Assembly (NCBI RefSeq): GCF_900100885.1
Contig: NZ_LT629692.1
Location: 3,596,001 to 3,660,000 of the forward strand
Source of the DNA: Microbacterium pygmaeum
GTDB taxonomy: Bacteria; Actinomycetota; Actinomycetes; Actinomycetales; Microbacteriaceae
Direction: 5' to 3'
DNA: 64,000 nucleotides
Numbering within the stretch: the first letter of the stretch is position 1; each line of letters starts with the position of its first letter. Below the pieces are notes generated by a model. The model was not told where the DNA came from, searched no databases, and was given only the letters and a program-made list of their open reading frames with translations. Both the position numbers and the translations under genes were made by a program. This document shows positions 35,058 through 44,173 of this stretch, one piece after another.

Positions 35058-35611
35058 ACACACTCGACATCATGATTCGCGCGCAGCGCATCCGCGACCT
35101 GCTCTTCAGCAAGCTCGCGGCACCGGGTTTCGCCGCCTTCGGCGACGGCTCGCGGATCCTGCTGCCCACCCGGCTCTCGGGTGCCCAGCACATCAGCGTC
35201 GGCAGGAAGGTCCTCATCGGCGCCGGATCGTGGCTCATCGTGCCCGAGCAGCGCCAGGAGGGTCCGAACATCGTCCTGCACGACCGGGTCCGCATGAACA
35301 CGACCTCGATCTCTGCGGTCGCCCGCGTCGAGATCGAAGAGGGAGTCGCGATCGCCCGCGGCTGCTACATCTCCGATCACTCGCACAGCTTCGACGACCC
35401 GTCGATGCCGATCCGCGACCAGGGCATCGGCCGGGTCGCGCCGGTGCTCATCGAGCGCGGCGCGTGGCTCGGCCAGAACGTGGTCGTGCTGCCGGGCGTG
35501 ACCATCGGCGCCGGGAGTGTGATCGGCGCGAACAGCGTCGTCCGGGCCGACGTGCCGCCCCGCACCGTCGCCGCCGGTGTGCCGGCACGAGTCCTGCGGG
35601 AGCTCGCATGA
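35054..35611 (+). CDS. Hexapeptide-repeat acyltransferase
   Basis: A 185-residue left-handed beta-helix acyltransferase (WcaF/LacA-like). ISVGRKVLIGAGSWLIV, ISDHSHSFDDP with the expected catalytic His, and LGQNVVVLPGVTIGAGSVIGANSVV show the hexapeptide pattern. It would acetylate a sugar from acetyl-CoA in the cytoplasm. It overlaps both neighbours by 4 bp, so it probably modifies the same repeat unit that they build. Confidence 0.88.
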   Translation: MNTLDIMIRAQRIRDLLFSKLAAPGFAAFGDGSRILLPTRLSGAQHISVGRKVLIGAGSWLIVPEQRQEGPNIVLHDRVRMNTTSISAVARVEIEEGVAIARGCYISDHSHSFDDPSMPIRDQGIGRVAPVLIERGAWLGQNVVVLPGVTIGAGSVIGANSVVRADVPPRTVAAGVPARVLRELA

Positions 35612-36798
35612 CCATGGCCGACCACTCCCCCCTCGACGAGGTCCGCACGCCTGCGGCATCCGACTACGTCTTCACGTTCTCGTACGAATCGTTCGCCGAC
35701 GCGCACAAGCGCGGCATGATGCGCCCGCCGGACCGCCTGCTCTCGACGCTGATGACCAGCCCCGAGGTGCGCAAGCTGGTCGTGGCCGACCCGTACCGTT
35801 CGCGGGCGACCAACTGGGCGCGCGCGCTGATCGACGTCCGCCACCGCGGCCGCAACACCGCCGACATCCGCCACGTCAGCCCGATGCGCTGGGCGCGCGC
35901 AGACCCGACCGATCTCGACGAGGTCGCCGCGGCCTACGCGGGGTACGAGAAGCAGATCCGGGATGCTGCGGCCGCAGCCGGCCTCCAGAAGCCGGCGTTC
36001 ATCACCGCGAACCCGCTGGTGGCGGGCTTCTCGGATCTGAGCTGGACCAGCGGCGGCCTCTACTACGCGCGCGATGACTGGCTGAGCTCGCCGGCACGCC
36101 GCAAGTACTGGCCGGCGTACCGCGAGGCATACCGGCGCATCTCGGAGCGGGGTCACGCTGTCGCGGCGGTCTCGCAGGAGATCATCGACCGCATCGGCCC
36201 GACCGGGCCGCATCGCGTGGTGCCCAACGGCATCGAGCCGGACGAGTGGCTGGGCAGCCAGCCCGCCGCTCCCGAATGGTTCGCCCGCATCCCCGGCCCG
36301 CGGGCCGTCTATGTCGGAACCCTCGACTCCCGGCTCGACCTGGAGGGACTGCGGGCGCTGGCCACGGCCCGGCCCGACCTGCACATCGTGCTGATCGGGC
36401 CCGCACCGGACGCCGGCTACGTCGCGCAGCTGCGCGCGCTGCCCAACGTGCACATCCGGGGCCTCGTCGGTCGCCGCGAAGTCGTCGCGGTGCTGCGCAA
36501 CGCCGAACTCACCCTGCTCGCGCACCGGCGCACACCGCTGACCGAGGCGATGAGCCCACTGAAGGTGTACGAATACCTGGCCGCGGGCCGACCGGTCCTG
36601 GCGACCGACCTGCTGCCCGTCAACGGACTCGGCGAGCGCGTGCTGCTCGCCCCGACCGTCGCGGAGTTCACCGACCTGACCGACGCCGCGCTCGCGCTCG
36701 GCGTGCAGGACGAGTCCGAGCGCCGCGCCTTCGTCCTGGCGAACGCCTGGTCGAGCAGGCACCACGAAATTCTGTCTCTGCTGGAGGGGTCCGGCTGA
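35608..36798 (+). CDS. Glycosyltransferase (GT-B), second set
   Basis: A 396-residue protein. ATG at 35608 overlaps the preceding stop (ATGA). VYVGTLDSRLDLEGLRALATARPDLHIVLIGP is the start of a GT4 C-terminal domain, and PLKVYEYLAAGRPVLATDL holds the donor-binding glutamate. HRVVPNGIEPDEW is the interdomain linker phrase of GT4 enzymes. The N-terminus (YVFTFSYESFADAHKRGMMRPP) has the WsaF/teichuronic-type look but is not assigned. Confidence 0.82.
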   Translation: MTMADHSPLDEVRTPAASDYVFTFSYESFADAHKRGMMRPPDRLLSTLMTSPEVRKLVVADPYRSRATNWARALIDVRHRGRNTADIRHVSPMRWARADPTDLDEVAAAYAGYEKQIRDAAAAAGLQKPAFITANPLVAGFSDLSWTSGGLYYARDDWLSSPARRKYWPAYREAYRRISERGHAVAAVSQEIIDRIGPTGPHRVVPNGIEPDEWLGSQPAAPEWFARIPGPRAVYVGTLDSRLDLEGLRALATARPDLHIVLIGPAPDAGYVAQLRALPNVHIRGLVGRREVVAVLRNAELTLLAHRRTPLTEAMSPLKVYEYLAAGRPVLATDLLPVNGLGERVLLAPTVAEFTDLTDAALALGVQDESERRAFVLANAWSSRHHEILSLLEGSG

Positions 36799-36861
36799 GA
36801 CGTCCATGCGGCGGGCACCCGAGCTCACCGCGGCACATGACGAACACTGGGGGAAAAGAAT

Positions 36862-37830
36862 ATGACTGACGATGGAGACGTACTGCTCGTCTGCTCCGGC
36901 GGCGGGCACCTGAGGCAGCTGGCCGGCTTCGCCGAGCGCATGGGCATCGCCCCGGAGCGCCAGGTCTGGGTGACCTTCCGCAACGGGCTGAGCGAGTCGC
37001 TGCTCGAGGGTCGGCGGGTCATCTACGCGCCGTTCACCGCCCCGCGCGATCTGCGCAACTTCGCCAAGATGCTGCCGCTGGCCCGCAAGGTGCTGGCTGA
37101 GAACACCTTCGTGCAGGCGATCAGCACGGGCTCGAGCCCGGCCGTCGCCTTCCTGCCGCTGGCGGCCAGAAAGGGCATCCCGACGTTCTACATCGAGAGC
37201 GCCGCGCGCGCCGACGGACCCTCGATGACGGGCAAGATCATCTCGCGCGTCAAGCGCATCCAGACCTTCTGCCAGTACCCGGCCTGGGCCGATGACCGCT
37301 GGCAGTACCGCGGCTCGGTGTTCGACTCCTTCGCGCCCGGCGAGGTGTCGGACCGCACTCCCCGTCGCGCGGTCGTCTCGGTCGGCACGCAGGAGGGCTA
37401 CCCCTTCACACGCCTGTTCGACAAGGTCGTGCCGCTCCTGGCCGACTTCGACGAGGTGCTGTACCAGACCGGCGACGCCGACGTCTCGCACCTCGGGATC
37501 GAGGGCGTGGTGAGCATGCCGCACGACGATCTGAAGGCCGCGATCGCCCGCGCCGACGTCGTGATCACGCATGCCGGCGTCGGCGGGGCGCTCACCGCGC
37601 TCAGCCTCGGCAAGCACCCGATCATGATCCCGCGCACCAAGGAGCACGGCGAGCACATCGACGACCATCAGGTGCAGGTCGCGCGCGAGCTCGACCGGCG
37701 CGAGCTCGCCACGCTCCGCCAGGTCGATGACCTGACCGCCGAGGACATCGTCTTCGCCAGCCGCCAGAGCGTCCGAACCGTGCAGCCGCCGGCGTTCCAC
37801 CTGACGCCCGTCATGGAGCGGCATGGGTAG
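36862..37830 (+). CDS. Fused Alg14/Alg13-like glycosyltransferase (GT28)
   Basis: A 322-residue protein joining the two halves that are separate in many capsule loci (PssD/PssE, EpsE/EpsF). N-terminal half: VLLVCSGGGHLRQL (about 7-20) and TGSSPAVAFLPLAARKGIPTFYIESAAR, as in Alg14 membrane-anchor subunits. C-terminal half: HAGVGGALTALSLGKHPIMIPRTKEHGEHIDDHQ, the GT28/Alg13 UDP-sugar-binding signature. It probably adds the second sugar (often glucuronate or glucose) to lipid-linked sugar, which fits the dehydrogenases in this window. GGGGGAAAAG precedes the ATG. Confidence 0.87.
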   Translation: MTDDGDVLLVCSGGGHLRQLAGFAERMGIAPERQVWVTFRNGLSESLLEGRRVIYAPFTAPRDLRNFAKMLPLARKVLAENTFVQAISTGSSPAVAFLPLAARKGIPTFYIESAARADGPSMTGKIISRVKRIQTFCQYPAWADDRWQYRGSVFDSFAPGEVSDRTPRRAVVSVGTQEGYPFTRLFDKVVPLLADFDEVLYQTGDADVSHLGIEGVVSMPHDDLKAAIARADVVITHAGVGGALTALSLGKHPIMIPRTKEHGEHIDDHQVQVARELDRRELATLRQVDDLTAEDIVFASRQSVRTVQPPAFHLTPVMERHG

Positions 37831-39082
37831 CGACATCGATCGGCGCAGCTTCCTTCGCGGCGGACTCCTGGTCACCACGACCGCGGCTCTCGGAGTCCTC
37901 GTCGGGTGCGCGCCTTCGGACGCTCCCTCGTCGGACTCGGCGCCTTCGTCTCCTTCGCCGACCTCGACGCCCTCGGGCGCGGCATCCGCCGATGCCGTGC
38001 CGGGAGCATCCGCCCGCCCGACCCTCTCGCCGTCGTTCGGTCCGAACGGCACCCACTTTCCCGACAGCACGCCCTGGCCGGGCGAGTCCGCGGCATCCGA
38101 CCTCGTCGTCGACTGCTCGTGGGAGGCGATCGGTGCCGCTGTCGGGGGCCTGACCGCCGCGCAGGTCGCTGCGGGGGCCGTGATCCGGGTCTCGCCGGGC
38201 ACGCTGCCGGGCAACGGCGCGAAGTCCTCGTCGAACCCGGTGCTCGCTGGGCTGGGCGACCCGTCGTGGCAGCGCAACGTGCTGATCTGTCCGGCCGACG
38301 GATTCGGCAGTGTCACGGTGGCCGCCGAGGGCATCCGGCTCGACGCCTGCTCGCGCCTGTCGCTGTTCGGCTTCCTCAGCGGGGGCTCGTTCACCCTCAC
38401 CGAGTGCGCGTCGATGCAGCTGGGCTGGAGCCGGCTCGATGCCCTGAACGTCACCCGCGGGGGCACCGACCTCGAGATGCACGAGCTCGTGCTCGGCTTC
38501 CGCTACAACCCGGAGGACACCGTCGGCATCCGCCCCACCGACGCCAACGCGATGACCGGGATCTCGCGCTACGGCTGCGTCTTCGGCCCCTCGGTCAAGC
38601 CCGCCGACAGCGACGCGCACTGCGACACGATGCAGCTCGAGGGCACCGGCACCGGCGAGTTCGGTCCGTTCCTGAACGTGGACTGCGTCGACTACGGGTC
38701 GTCGAACGCCGCGATGCTCCTGCACACGCAGGTGACCCGCGCCGAGTTCCGTCACTGCATGGTGCTCGGCGACACCCTGCCGTGGGAGGTCTTCCCGCTC
38801 CGCCCCGGCGACTACGAGGGCACCCCGAACGCGTTCTCCGGCGGCTGCGAAGACGTGCGCGCCTACGACTCGGTCATCGCCGGGCCGATCGGCGGCATGG
38901 GCTTCACCGACGTGCAGAACACGATCCTCAGCTACCCGCCGCAGGACAAGCAGCAGCCGAGCGGGTCAGGCAGCTGGACCGTCGACACGTCGGTCGCAAG
39001 CTGGGATCGGGACGACATCATGTCGCGCCAGTCCGTCGACGACTACGAGCCGGCGACCCTTACCGCACTGTGGGCCTGGTGA
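37823..39082 (+). CDS. Tat-exported lipoprotein, likely beta-helix, paralogue 1
   Basis: A 419-residue protein. DRRSFLRGG (about 6-14), a hydrophobic stretch and LVGC with lipobox Cys near 30 indicate Tat export and lipid anchoring. A Ser/Pro/Thr-rich linker (about 31-70) leads to the conserved core beginning FGPNGTHFP. The core has recurring short strands and N/D/G turns (LTECASMQLGWSRLDALNVTRGG ... GCVFGP ... DAHCDTMQLEGTGTGEFGP ... VDCVDYGSSN), suggesting a right-handed beta-helix as in pectate-lyase-like or surface carbohydrate proteins. It ends TALWAW, as does the paralogue at 40310-41521. Enzymatic activity not established. It overlaps the Alg13/14 gene by 8 bp. Confidence 0.78.
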   Translation: MGSDIDRRSFLRGGLLVTTTAALGVLVGCAPSDAPSSDSAPSSPSPTSTPSGAASADAVPGASARPTLSPSFGPNGTHFPDSTPWPGESAASDLVVDCSWEAIGAAVGGLTAAQVAAGAVIRVSPGTLPGNGAKSSSNPVLAGLGDPSWQRNVLICPADGFGSVTVAAEGIRLDACSRLSLFGFLSGGSFTLTECASMQLGWSRLDALNVTRGGTDLEMHELVLGFRYNPEDTVGIRPTDANAMTGISRYGCVFGPSVKPADSDAHCDTMQLEGTGTGEFGPFLNVDCVDYGSSNAAMLLHTQVTRAEFRHCMVLGDTLPWEVFPLRPGDYEGTPNAFSGGCEDVRAYDSVIAGPIGGMGFTDVQNTILSYPPQDKQQPSGSGSWTVDTSVASWDRDDIMSRQSVDDYEPATLTALWAW

Positions 39083-39223
39083 GTGTGATCGATAGGGTCC
39101 GCACAGGTTCGCGACACGGAACCGACATCTCGGTTTGATACCGTCAGAACTTCGAAGAGAGCGGAACGACCGTCCGGGTCGTCCGTCCGACTGGGGCTTC
39201 GAACGCACAGAGAGAGCGCGATC

Positions 39224-40285
39224 TTGTCGAGCCGATCCGCCGTATTCCGCCGCACGCGACGCCGCAGCATCCGCATCGCATCCGTCTCCGCAGTCGCGGC
39301 GGTGACGCTCCTTCTCGGGGCGTGCGCCGCCCCGTCCGCCCCGATCGTCGAGGAGACGGCCACGCCCACTCCGACCGCCACGGCCTCCGGCCCGCTCACG
39401 ATCCCATCCATGATCGCGATGCCCGCGGAGAGCCCGACCTTCGAGACCATCGGACCCGTCGAGGCGGTCGCAGACGAGACGGCGACGCAGGTCGCCTACA
39501 TGAGCGGCGGCAAGCGCGTCACCGCCGTGCTGCGGACCCCCCAGGGCGACGGACCGTTCCCGGCCGTCGTCGTCGTGCACGGCAGCGTCGACCCTGAGGA
39601 CTACGACACCGGCACCGACCTGATCCCCGAGCAGCGCGCGCTCATCTCGAGCGGCTACGCGGTGCTCGCGGTCGACATGCGCGGGTACGCGGACTCCGAC
39701 GCCGCTGACGCCGACAGCCTCGAGGTCGACCCCGGCTTCGGCTGGATGACGGTGCTGGATTGGGGAATGGCGCTGGACGTCGTCAACGGGCTTCGCGCGC
39801 TGCGCGACGGTGCGGCACCCGAGGTCGATCCCGAGAACGTCGGACTCGTCGGGCACTCGCTGGGCGGGCTGCTGGTGCTGGATGCCGCGGTCATCGCCCC
39901 CGGCGCCTCCGACATCGTCGTGGCCCTGGCCGCGGCACCGTCGGACTTCAAGGAGGCGATGGACGCGATCGAGGCCGAGAACCCCGGCGCGATGGACGAG
40001 TTCCTCGGCGAGGACACGGATCCGGCGCAGCTTGCCCAGTATTGGGCCGACATCTCCCCTCGGACGTTCTTCGACCGCGTCACCGAGCCGCTGCTGATGA
40101 TCCACGGCACCGACGACGATTCGACGTTCCCCGAGTGGTCGCAGCAGACGGTCGACGCATGGCAGGCGACCGGGAACCCGGCGGAGATCGTGCTCATCGA
40201 CGGCGGTGACCACCACTTCAAGCCGCGCCGCGACGAAGAGGTCGGCATCACGATCGCCGCGCTCGACGCCGTGCTGCGCGACTGA
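39224..40285 (+). CDS. Alpha/beta-hydrolase lipoprotein
   Basis: A 353-residue exported lipoprotein. Basic N-terminus, hydrophobic helix and LLGAC lipobox (Cys near 34), then a Thr/Pro-rich linker. The hydrolase domain has VVVVHGS (oxyanion region, about 117), the nucleophile elbow GHSLGG (about 208), LLMIHGTDDD with a catalytic-type Asp, and GGDHHF with the His. Dienelactone-hydrolase or acetyl-esterase-like activity is likely, so it could deacylate the surface polymer. TTG start, with AGAGAGAGCG upstream. It stands between two paralogous Tat lipoprotein genes. Confidence 0.85.
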   Translation: MSSRSAVFRRTRRRSIRIASVSAVAAVTLLLGACAAPSAPIVEETATPTPTATASGPLTIPSMIAMPAESPTFETIGPVEAVADETATQVAYMSGGKRVTAVLRTPQGDGPFPAVVVVHGSVDPEDYDTGTDLIPEQRALISSGYAVLAVDMRGYADSDAADADSLEVDPGFGWMTVLDWGMALDVVNGLRALRDGAAPEVDPENVGLVGHSLGGLLVLDAAVIAPGASDIVVALAAAPSDFKEAMDAIEAENPGAMDEFLGEDTDPAQLAQYWADISPRTFFDRVTEPLLMIHGTDDDSTFPEWSQQTVDAWQATGNPAEIVLIDGGDHHFKPRRDEEVGITIAALDAVLRD

Positions 40286-40309
40286 CGGGCTCGCGCGCCC
40301 GATCCGGCG

Positions 40310-41521
40310 CTACCAGGCCCAGAGGGCCTGCAGCGTCGCGCGCTCGTAGTCGTTCACCGTCTGCACGCCCATGATGTCGGCCGCGCTCCAGTCGGCCACG
40401 CCGGTGTCGACCGTCCACGTTCCCGACGCCGGGTACTGGGCATCGACCGGCCCGTAGCTGATCCGCGTGTTCTGCACGTCGGTGAAGCCCATGCGCCCGA
40501 TCGCGCCCGAGACCACCGAGTCGTACAGCCGCACATCGGGGCAGCCGCCGGCGAACGCGTTCGGGTCGCCCTGGTAATCGCCCGGCTGGAGCGGGTAGAT
40601 CCGCCACGGCAGCTGACCGCCCAGGATCAGGCTGTGGTGGTACTCGGCCCGCTGCAGCTTGTCCTGGAGCAGCTCGGTCGCGTTCGACGAGCCGTAGTCG
40701 ACGCAGTCGACGGTGATGATCGGGCCGAACGCACCGGTGCCGGTGCCCTCGAGCTGGATCGTGTCGCAGTGCGCGTCGCTGCCCTCGGGTTTGATCGACG
40801 GTCCGAACACGCAGCCGTGCCGGCTCAGGTTCGTCATCTCGAAGGTCTCGGTGGGCCGGACGGCGCTGGTGTCGTCGGCGTTGCGGCGGAATCCGAGCAC
40901 GAGTTCGTACAGGGCGAGGTTGCGACCGCCGCGCGTGATGCTCATGCCGTCGAAGCGGCTCCAGCCGACCTGGATGTCGACGCAGCGGGTGAGGGCGAAG
41001 CCGCCGGCGCTCTCGAAGCCGAAGAACGACAGCCGTGCGCACTGGTCGAAGCGCGCGCCGGCGTCGGCGATCTGCACCGTGCCGAAGCCGTCGCGGGGCA
41101 CGATGAGCACGTTGCGGCCCCACGTCTGGTTGCCGACCTGGGCGAGGGCCGGCGTGGCCGACGAGGTCCAGCCGCCGCCCGACAGCGTGCCCGGCGCGAC
41201 CCGGATGACCACCCCCGCCATCACCTCTTCTGCGCTCAGCGTCTGCACGCGGCGGGCGATGTCGACCCAGTCGCAGCGTGCGTCGATCTCCAGCGCCGCG
41301 ACCTCACCGGGCCACGGCACCTCGGCGGGGAAGTGCGTGCCGTTCGGACCGTACGACGAGCTGACCCCGCGACGCGTCGACGTGCCGGGCCTCGTCGTCG
41401 GCGTCGGCGTGGGCGTCGGCGTGGGCGTCGGCTTTTCGGGGGCGCACGCGACCGCGGCGAACCCGGTGGCCGCCACGATAGAGGTACCGAAGAACGCCCG
41501 GCGACTGAACGGACGCGTCAT
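40310..41521 (-). CDS. Tat-exported lipoprotein, likely beta-helix, paralogue 2
   Basis: A 403-residue protein starting MTRPFSRRAFFG at 41521, where GGAGG precedes the ATG. Twin arginine, hydrophobic segment and VACAP lipobox, then a (Pro-Thr)n linker encoded by a repetitive GGCGTGGGCGTC tract (about 41396-41432). The core matches paralogue 1 almost throughout: YGPNGTHFP, GCVFGPSIKP, DAHCDTIQLEGTGTGAFGP, VDCVDYGSSN, GFTDVQNT, and the final LQALWAW. Conserved cysteines may form disulphides. It converges on the hydrolase gene with a 24-bp gap containing a short CGGGC/GCCCG hairpin. Role unknown; exported carbohydrate-binding or lyase function is a guess. Confidence 0.78.
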   Translation of the reverse strand: MTRPFSRRAFFGTSIVAATGFAAVACAPEKPTPTPTPTPTPTTRPGTSTRRGVSSSYGPNGTHFPAEVPWPGEVAALEIDARCDWVDIARRVQTLSAEEVMAGVVIRVAPGTLSGGGWTSSATPALAQVGNQTWGRNVLIVPRDGFGTVQIADAGARFDQCARLSFFGFESAGGFALTRCVDIQVGWSRFDGMSITRGGRNLALYELVLGFRRNADDTSAVRPTETFEMTNLSRHGCVFGPSIKPEGSDAHCDTIQLEGTGTGAFGPIITVDCVDYGSSNATELLQDKLQRAEYHHSLILGGQLPWRIYPLQPGDYQGDPNAFAGGCPDVRLYDSVVSGAIGRMGFTDVQNTRISYGPVDAQYPASGTWTVDTGVADWSAADIMGVQTVNDYERATLQALWAW

Positions 41522-41594
41522 GAAACCTCCACAGAGACGAACCTCCATCCTGCCTCAGCGCGCAGAACGCGCCAAAGCGCGGACGCCCTGTGGC

Positions 41595-43316
41595 TCAAGG
41601 ATGGCGGGAGTCGTCGCCCTGCGGATCTGCGGTCTTCGTCGTGGTCGATGCCGGCGCGGTTCCCGCGTCCGCGGCCGCCGCGGCCGCCCGCCGTGCGCGG
41701 CGAGTCAGCTCCTCGGTCTCGATCAGACGGTCCTCGTCGGTCTTCTGCTCCTCGTTCGCCGTCTCCGAGAACGTCTCGGTGTTGGCGAGCTCGGCCGCCA
41801 TCTCCTCGGTCGTCTCGGCGTCGTCGGCCGCGGCATCCGTCTTCGCCGGACGCGCTTTCGGAGCACGGATGCTGCGCACGAAGCCCAGCAGCTTTCCGAC
41901 GTCGCCGCGGTAGCTCTTGAGCAGGAACAGGGGCGAGATGATGACCAGCGATCCGACCATGCCCACGATCACCTGCACGATCGCGATCGTGTCGATCACG
42001 AGGTGGGACGCACCCCACGATCCGGCGAAGGCGAGCACGGCCATGATGGCGGGGCGGATGATCGGCAGCGCCACATCGCCGGGCCGCACGAACGTGCCGC
42101 GCATGGCGAAGCCGAACCCGGGGACGAGCAGGATGAGGCTCAGCGCGCCGTAGGTCAGCACGAGGCCGGGCAGCCCACCCCACCAGATGCCGAAGAAGAA
42201 TCCGGCGATCACGATCGGGCGCGCGACGAGGTCGTAGACGAACTGGCGGTGCGAGTGCCCGAGCGAGATGTACAGCCAGGTGCGGAGCCGGCCGATCGCC
42301 TGGGCGAAACCGGCGATGGCCAGCAGGCTGAACAGCGTCGCCGCCATCTCCCAGCCGGGACCGAGGAGCAGGCGCACGAGCGGCTGCGCGACGCCGGCCG
42401 CCACCGCGTACGTGGGCAGCGTCAGGTAGCCGATCACCAGGGCGGCGCTGCGGATGTACCGGCGGTAGCGATCGCCCTCATCGCGGAGCGCGCTCAGGAC
42501 CGGCAGCGCGACACGGCCGAGCGGGCCGTTCATCTGCTGCAGCGGCAACAGGAACAGCGCGTACGCGCGTGAATACTGACCGAGGGCGGCCGGGCCGAGG
42601 GTGGCACCGATGATGACGTTGTCGAGGTTCTTCTCGGCGTAGCCGAGCAGCTCGGCGCCGAAGATGCTGCCGCCGGTGCCCAGCAGCGGCCAGGTCTCCT
42701 TGACGATGCGCGGTGGGCCCCACTTGGGGCGCACGAGCGACCACAGCACGACGAGCCGGATGATGAACTGCGCACCGGCCATGATGACGAGCGACCAGAA
42801 GCCGGCGCCCAGCAGCGCCGCCACGATGCCGGCGACCACGCCGGCGGCCATCGTGGAGATGTCCAGGCTCGCGAGCAGCCCGAAGCGCAGGTTCTTCGTG
42901 GCCATGGCCTGCAGCGGCATGACGAGGCCGCTCAGGAACACACCCGGCGCCATGAAGAGGGTGATCGCGACCAGGCGCGGCTCGTTGTAGAGCGCGGCGA
43001 CCAGCGGCGCCGACAGCGCGACCGCGACCGAGAGCACGATGCCGATGAGGGCCGACACCCACAGCAGGCTCTTCCACACCCGGTCACTGAGGTTCTTGGC
43101 CTGGATGATGGCGCCGGTCATGCCGAAGTCGCGGACGAGTTCGGCGATGCCCATGATCGAGCCGACCATCGCGATGAGACCGAAGTCGGCCGGCGTCAGC
43201 AGGCGGGCGAGCACCACGGTCGAGAGCATCTGCAGGAGCGCGCGGCCCCACAGTCCGCCCATCGTGACCGCGACGCCGCGCGATGCCTTGTGGGCCAGGT
43301 TCTGGGTACCGCTCAC
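41595..43316 (-). CDS. Polysaccharide flippase (Wzx, PST family), second set
   Basis: A 573-residue membrane protein with about 14 predicted helices. The N-terminus (SRGVAVTMGGLWGRALLQMLSTVVLARLLTPADFGLIAMV) is typical of WzxC/TuaB-like exporters. After the last helix (about 480) comes a cytoplasmic tail of about 90 residues rich in Ala, Glu, Asp and Thr, longer than usual. It overlaps the upstream glycosyltransferase by 4 bp. It is a different subfamily from the flippase at 22189-23490, supporting two independent glycans. Confidence 0.88.
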   Translation of the reverse strand: MSGTQNLAHKASRGVAVTMGGLWGRALLQMLSTVVLARLLTPADFGLIAMVGSIMGIAELVRDFGMTGAIIQAKNLSDRVWKSLLWVSALIGIVLSVAVALSAPLVAALYNEPRLVAITLFMAPGVFLSGLVMPLQAMATKNLRFGLLASLDISTMAAGVVAGIVAALLGAGFWSLVIMAGAQFIIRLVVLWSLVRPKWGPPRIVKETWPLLGTGGSIFGAELLGYAEKNLDNVIIGATLGPAALGQYSRAYALFLLPLQQMNGPLGRVALPVLSALRDEGDRYRRYIRSAALVIGYLTLPTYAVAAGVAQPLVRLLLGPGWEMAATLFSLLAIAGFAQAIGRLRTWLYISLGHSHRQFVYDLVARPIVIAGFFFGIWWGGLPGLVLTYGALSLILLVPGFGFAMRGTFVRPGDVALPIIRPAIMAVLAFAGSWGASHLVIDTIAIVQVIVGMVGSLVIISPLFLLKSYRGDVGKLLGFVRSIRAPKARPAKTDAAADDAETTEEMAAELANTETFSETANEEQKTDEDRLIETEELTRRARRAAAAAADAGTAPASTTTKTADPQGDDSRHP

Positions 43317-44173
43317 GTCGTCTGCTCCCGCGTGGTGTGGTCACGGTTCCACGAGATCGATGCACGGCTGCGCAGGAGTCGCGCGGCCCTGCGGTGGGCC
43401 GTGAGGTAGACCGCGGTGTAGACCGCGAAGCCAGCCCACAGCGACGGCCGGCGCCAGACGCGCGAGAGCAGCGACCGAGCGCCGCCCACCGAGGTCGCCG
43501 GCGGGGTGAGCTCGGGGAAGCGCACCGCGAGCTCCTGGTTCCCGGCCGCGATGCGGGTGTTGCGGCCCAGCAGCGCGCGCAGCGTGCCGGGCGCGTGCAC
43601 CGAGAAGGTGAGTCCGGCCGGCGTGAAGCGCTCGTGCGGGGCGAACAGCCGCTGCACGTACAGGTCGTCGGCGATCACGTCGGGAAACTCCTCGAAGCGG
43701 GCCCGACCGGTGGAGCTGAGGATGTACACGCCCGAGCCGATGTGGCCCGACGCGCGGTAGTCGGTCAGCGCCCACACCCGGTAGTACTGCCGCACCCACC
43801 AGGAGCGCGAGGGCAGCACGATCATGCGCGGCGCGGCGACCAGGGCGCCGACCTCGTCCATCCGGCCGGCGATCTCGGTCAGCACGGCGCCCGAGACGAT
43901 CACATCGGCGTCCACGTAGGCGACCGGGTAGGCACTGACGTCCGCGGATCCCGCGTTGAGCGCCTTGATCTTCGAGCCGTGCTCCAGTTCGAGCACCCGG
44001 ACGGTCGCAGCCACGGCATCCGTATCGAAATCACGGGCGATCTCCGCGGTCCGGTCGCTGCAGCCGTTGGCGACCACGACGATCTCGGCGTGCGTGTCGA
44101 CCAGGGCGGTCAGCGCGCGCTCGATGACGGTCGCCTCGTCGTGCGCCGGGATGACGACGGAGATCGCGCTCAT
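43313..44173 (-). CDS. Glycosyltransferase family 2
   Basis: A 286-residue GT-A enzyme starting MSAISVVIPAHDEATVIERAL at 44173, overlapping the upstream polymerase stop (ATGA). AYVDADVIVSGAVL near 85 carries the DxD motif, and DDLYVQRLF near 169 is the usual ED/DD catalytic-base region. A C-terminal hydrophobic segment (LWAGFAVYTAVYLTAH) may tether it to the membrane. It lies between polymerase and flippase genes. Confidence 0.87.
   Translation of the reverse strand: MSAISVVIPAHDEATVIERALTALVDTHAEIVVVANGCSDRTAEIARDFDTDAVAATVRVLELEHGSKIKALNAGSADVSAYPVAYVDADVIVSGAVLTEIAGRMDEVGALVAAPRMIVLPSRSWWVRQYYRVWALTDYRASGHIGSGVYILSSTGRARFEEFPDVIADDLYVQRLFAPHERFTPAGLTFSVHAPGTLRALLGRNTRIAAGNQELAVRFPELTPPATSVGGARSLLSRVWRRPSLWAGFAVYTAVYLTAHRRAARLLRSRASISWNRDHTTREQTT

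Noticed and set aside
35377..38466. 1029-residue open frame on the minus strand
   Set aside because: Runs opposite four well-supported plus-strand genes; a GC-rich shadow without recognisable domains.
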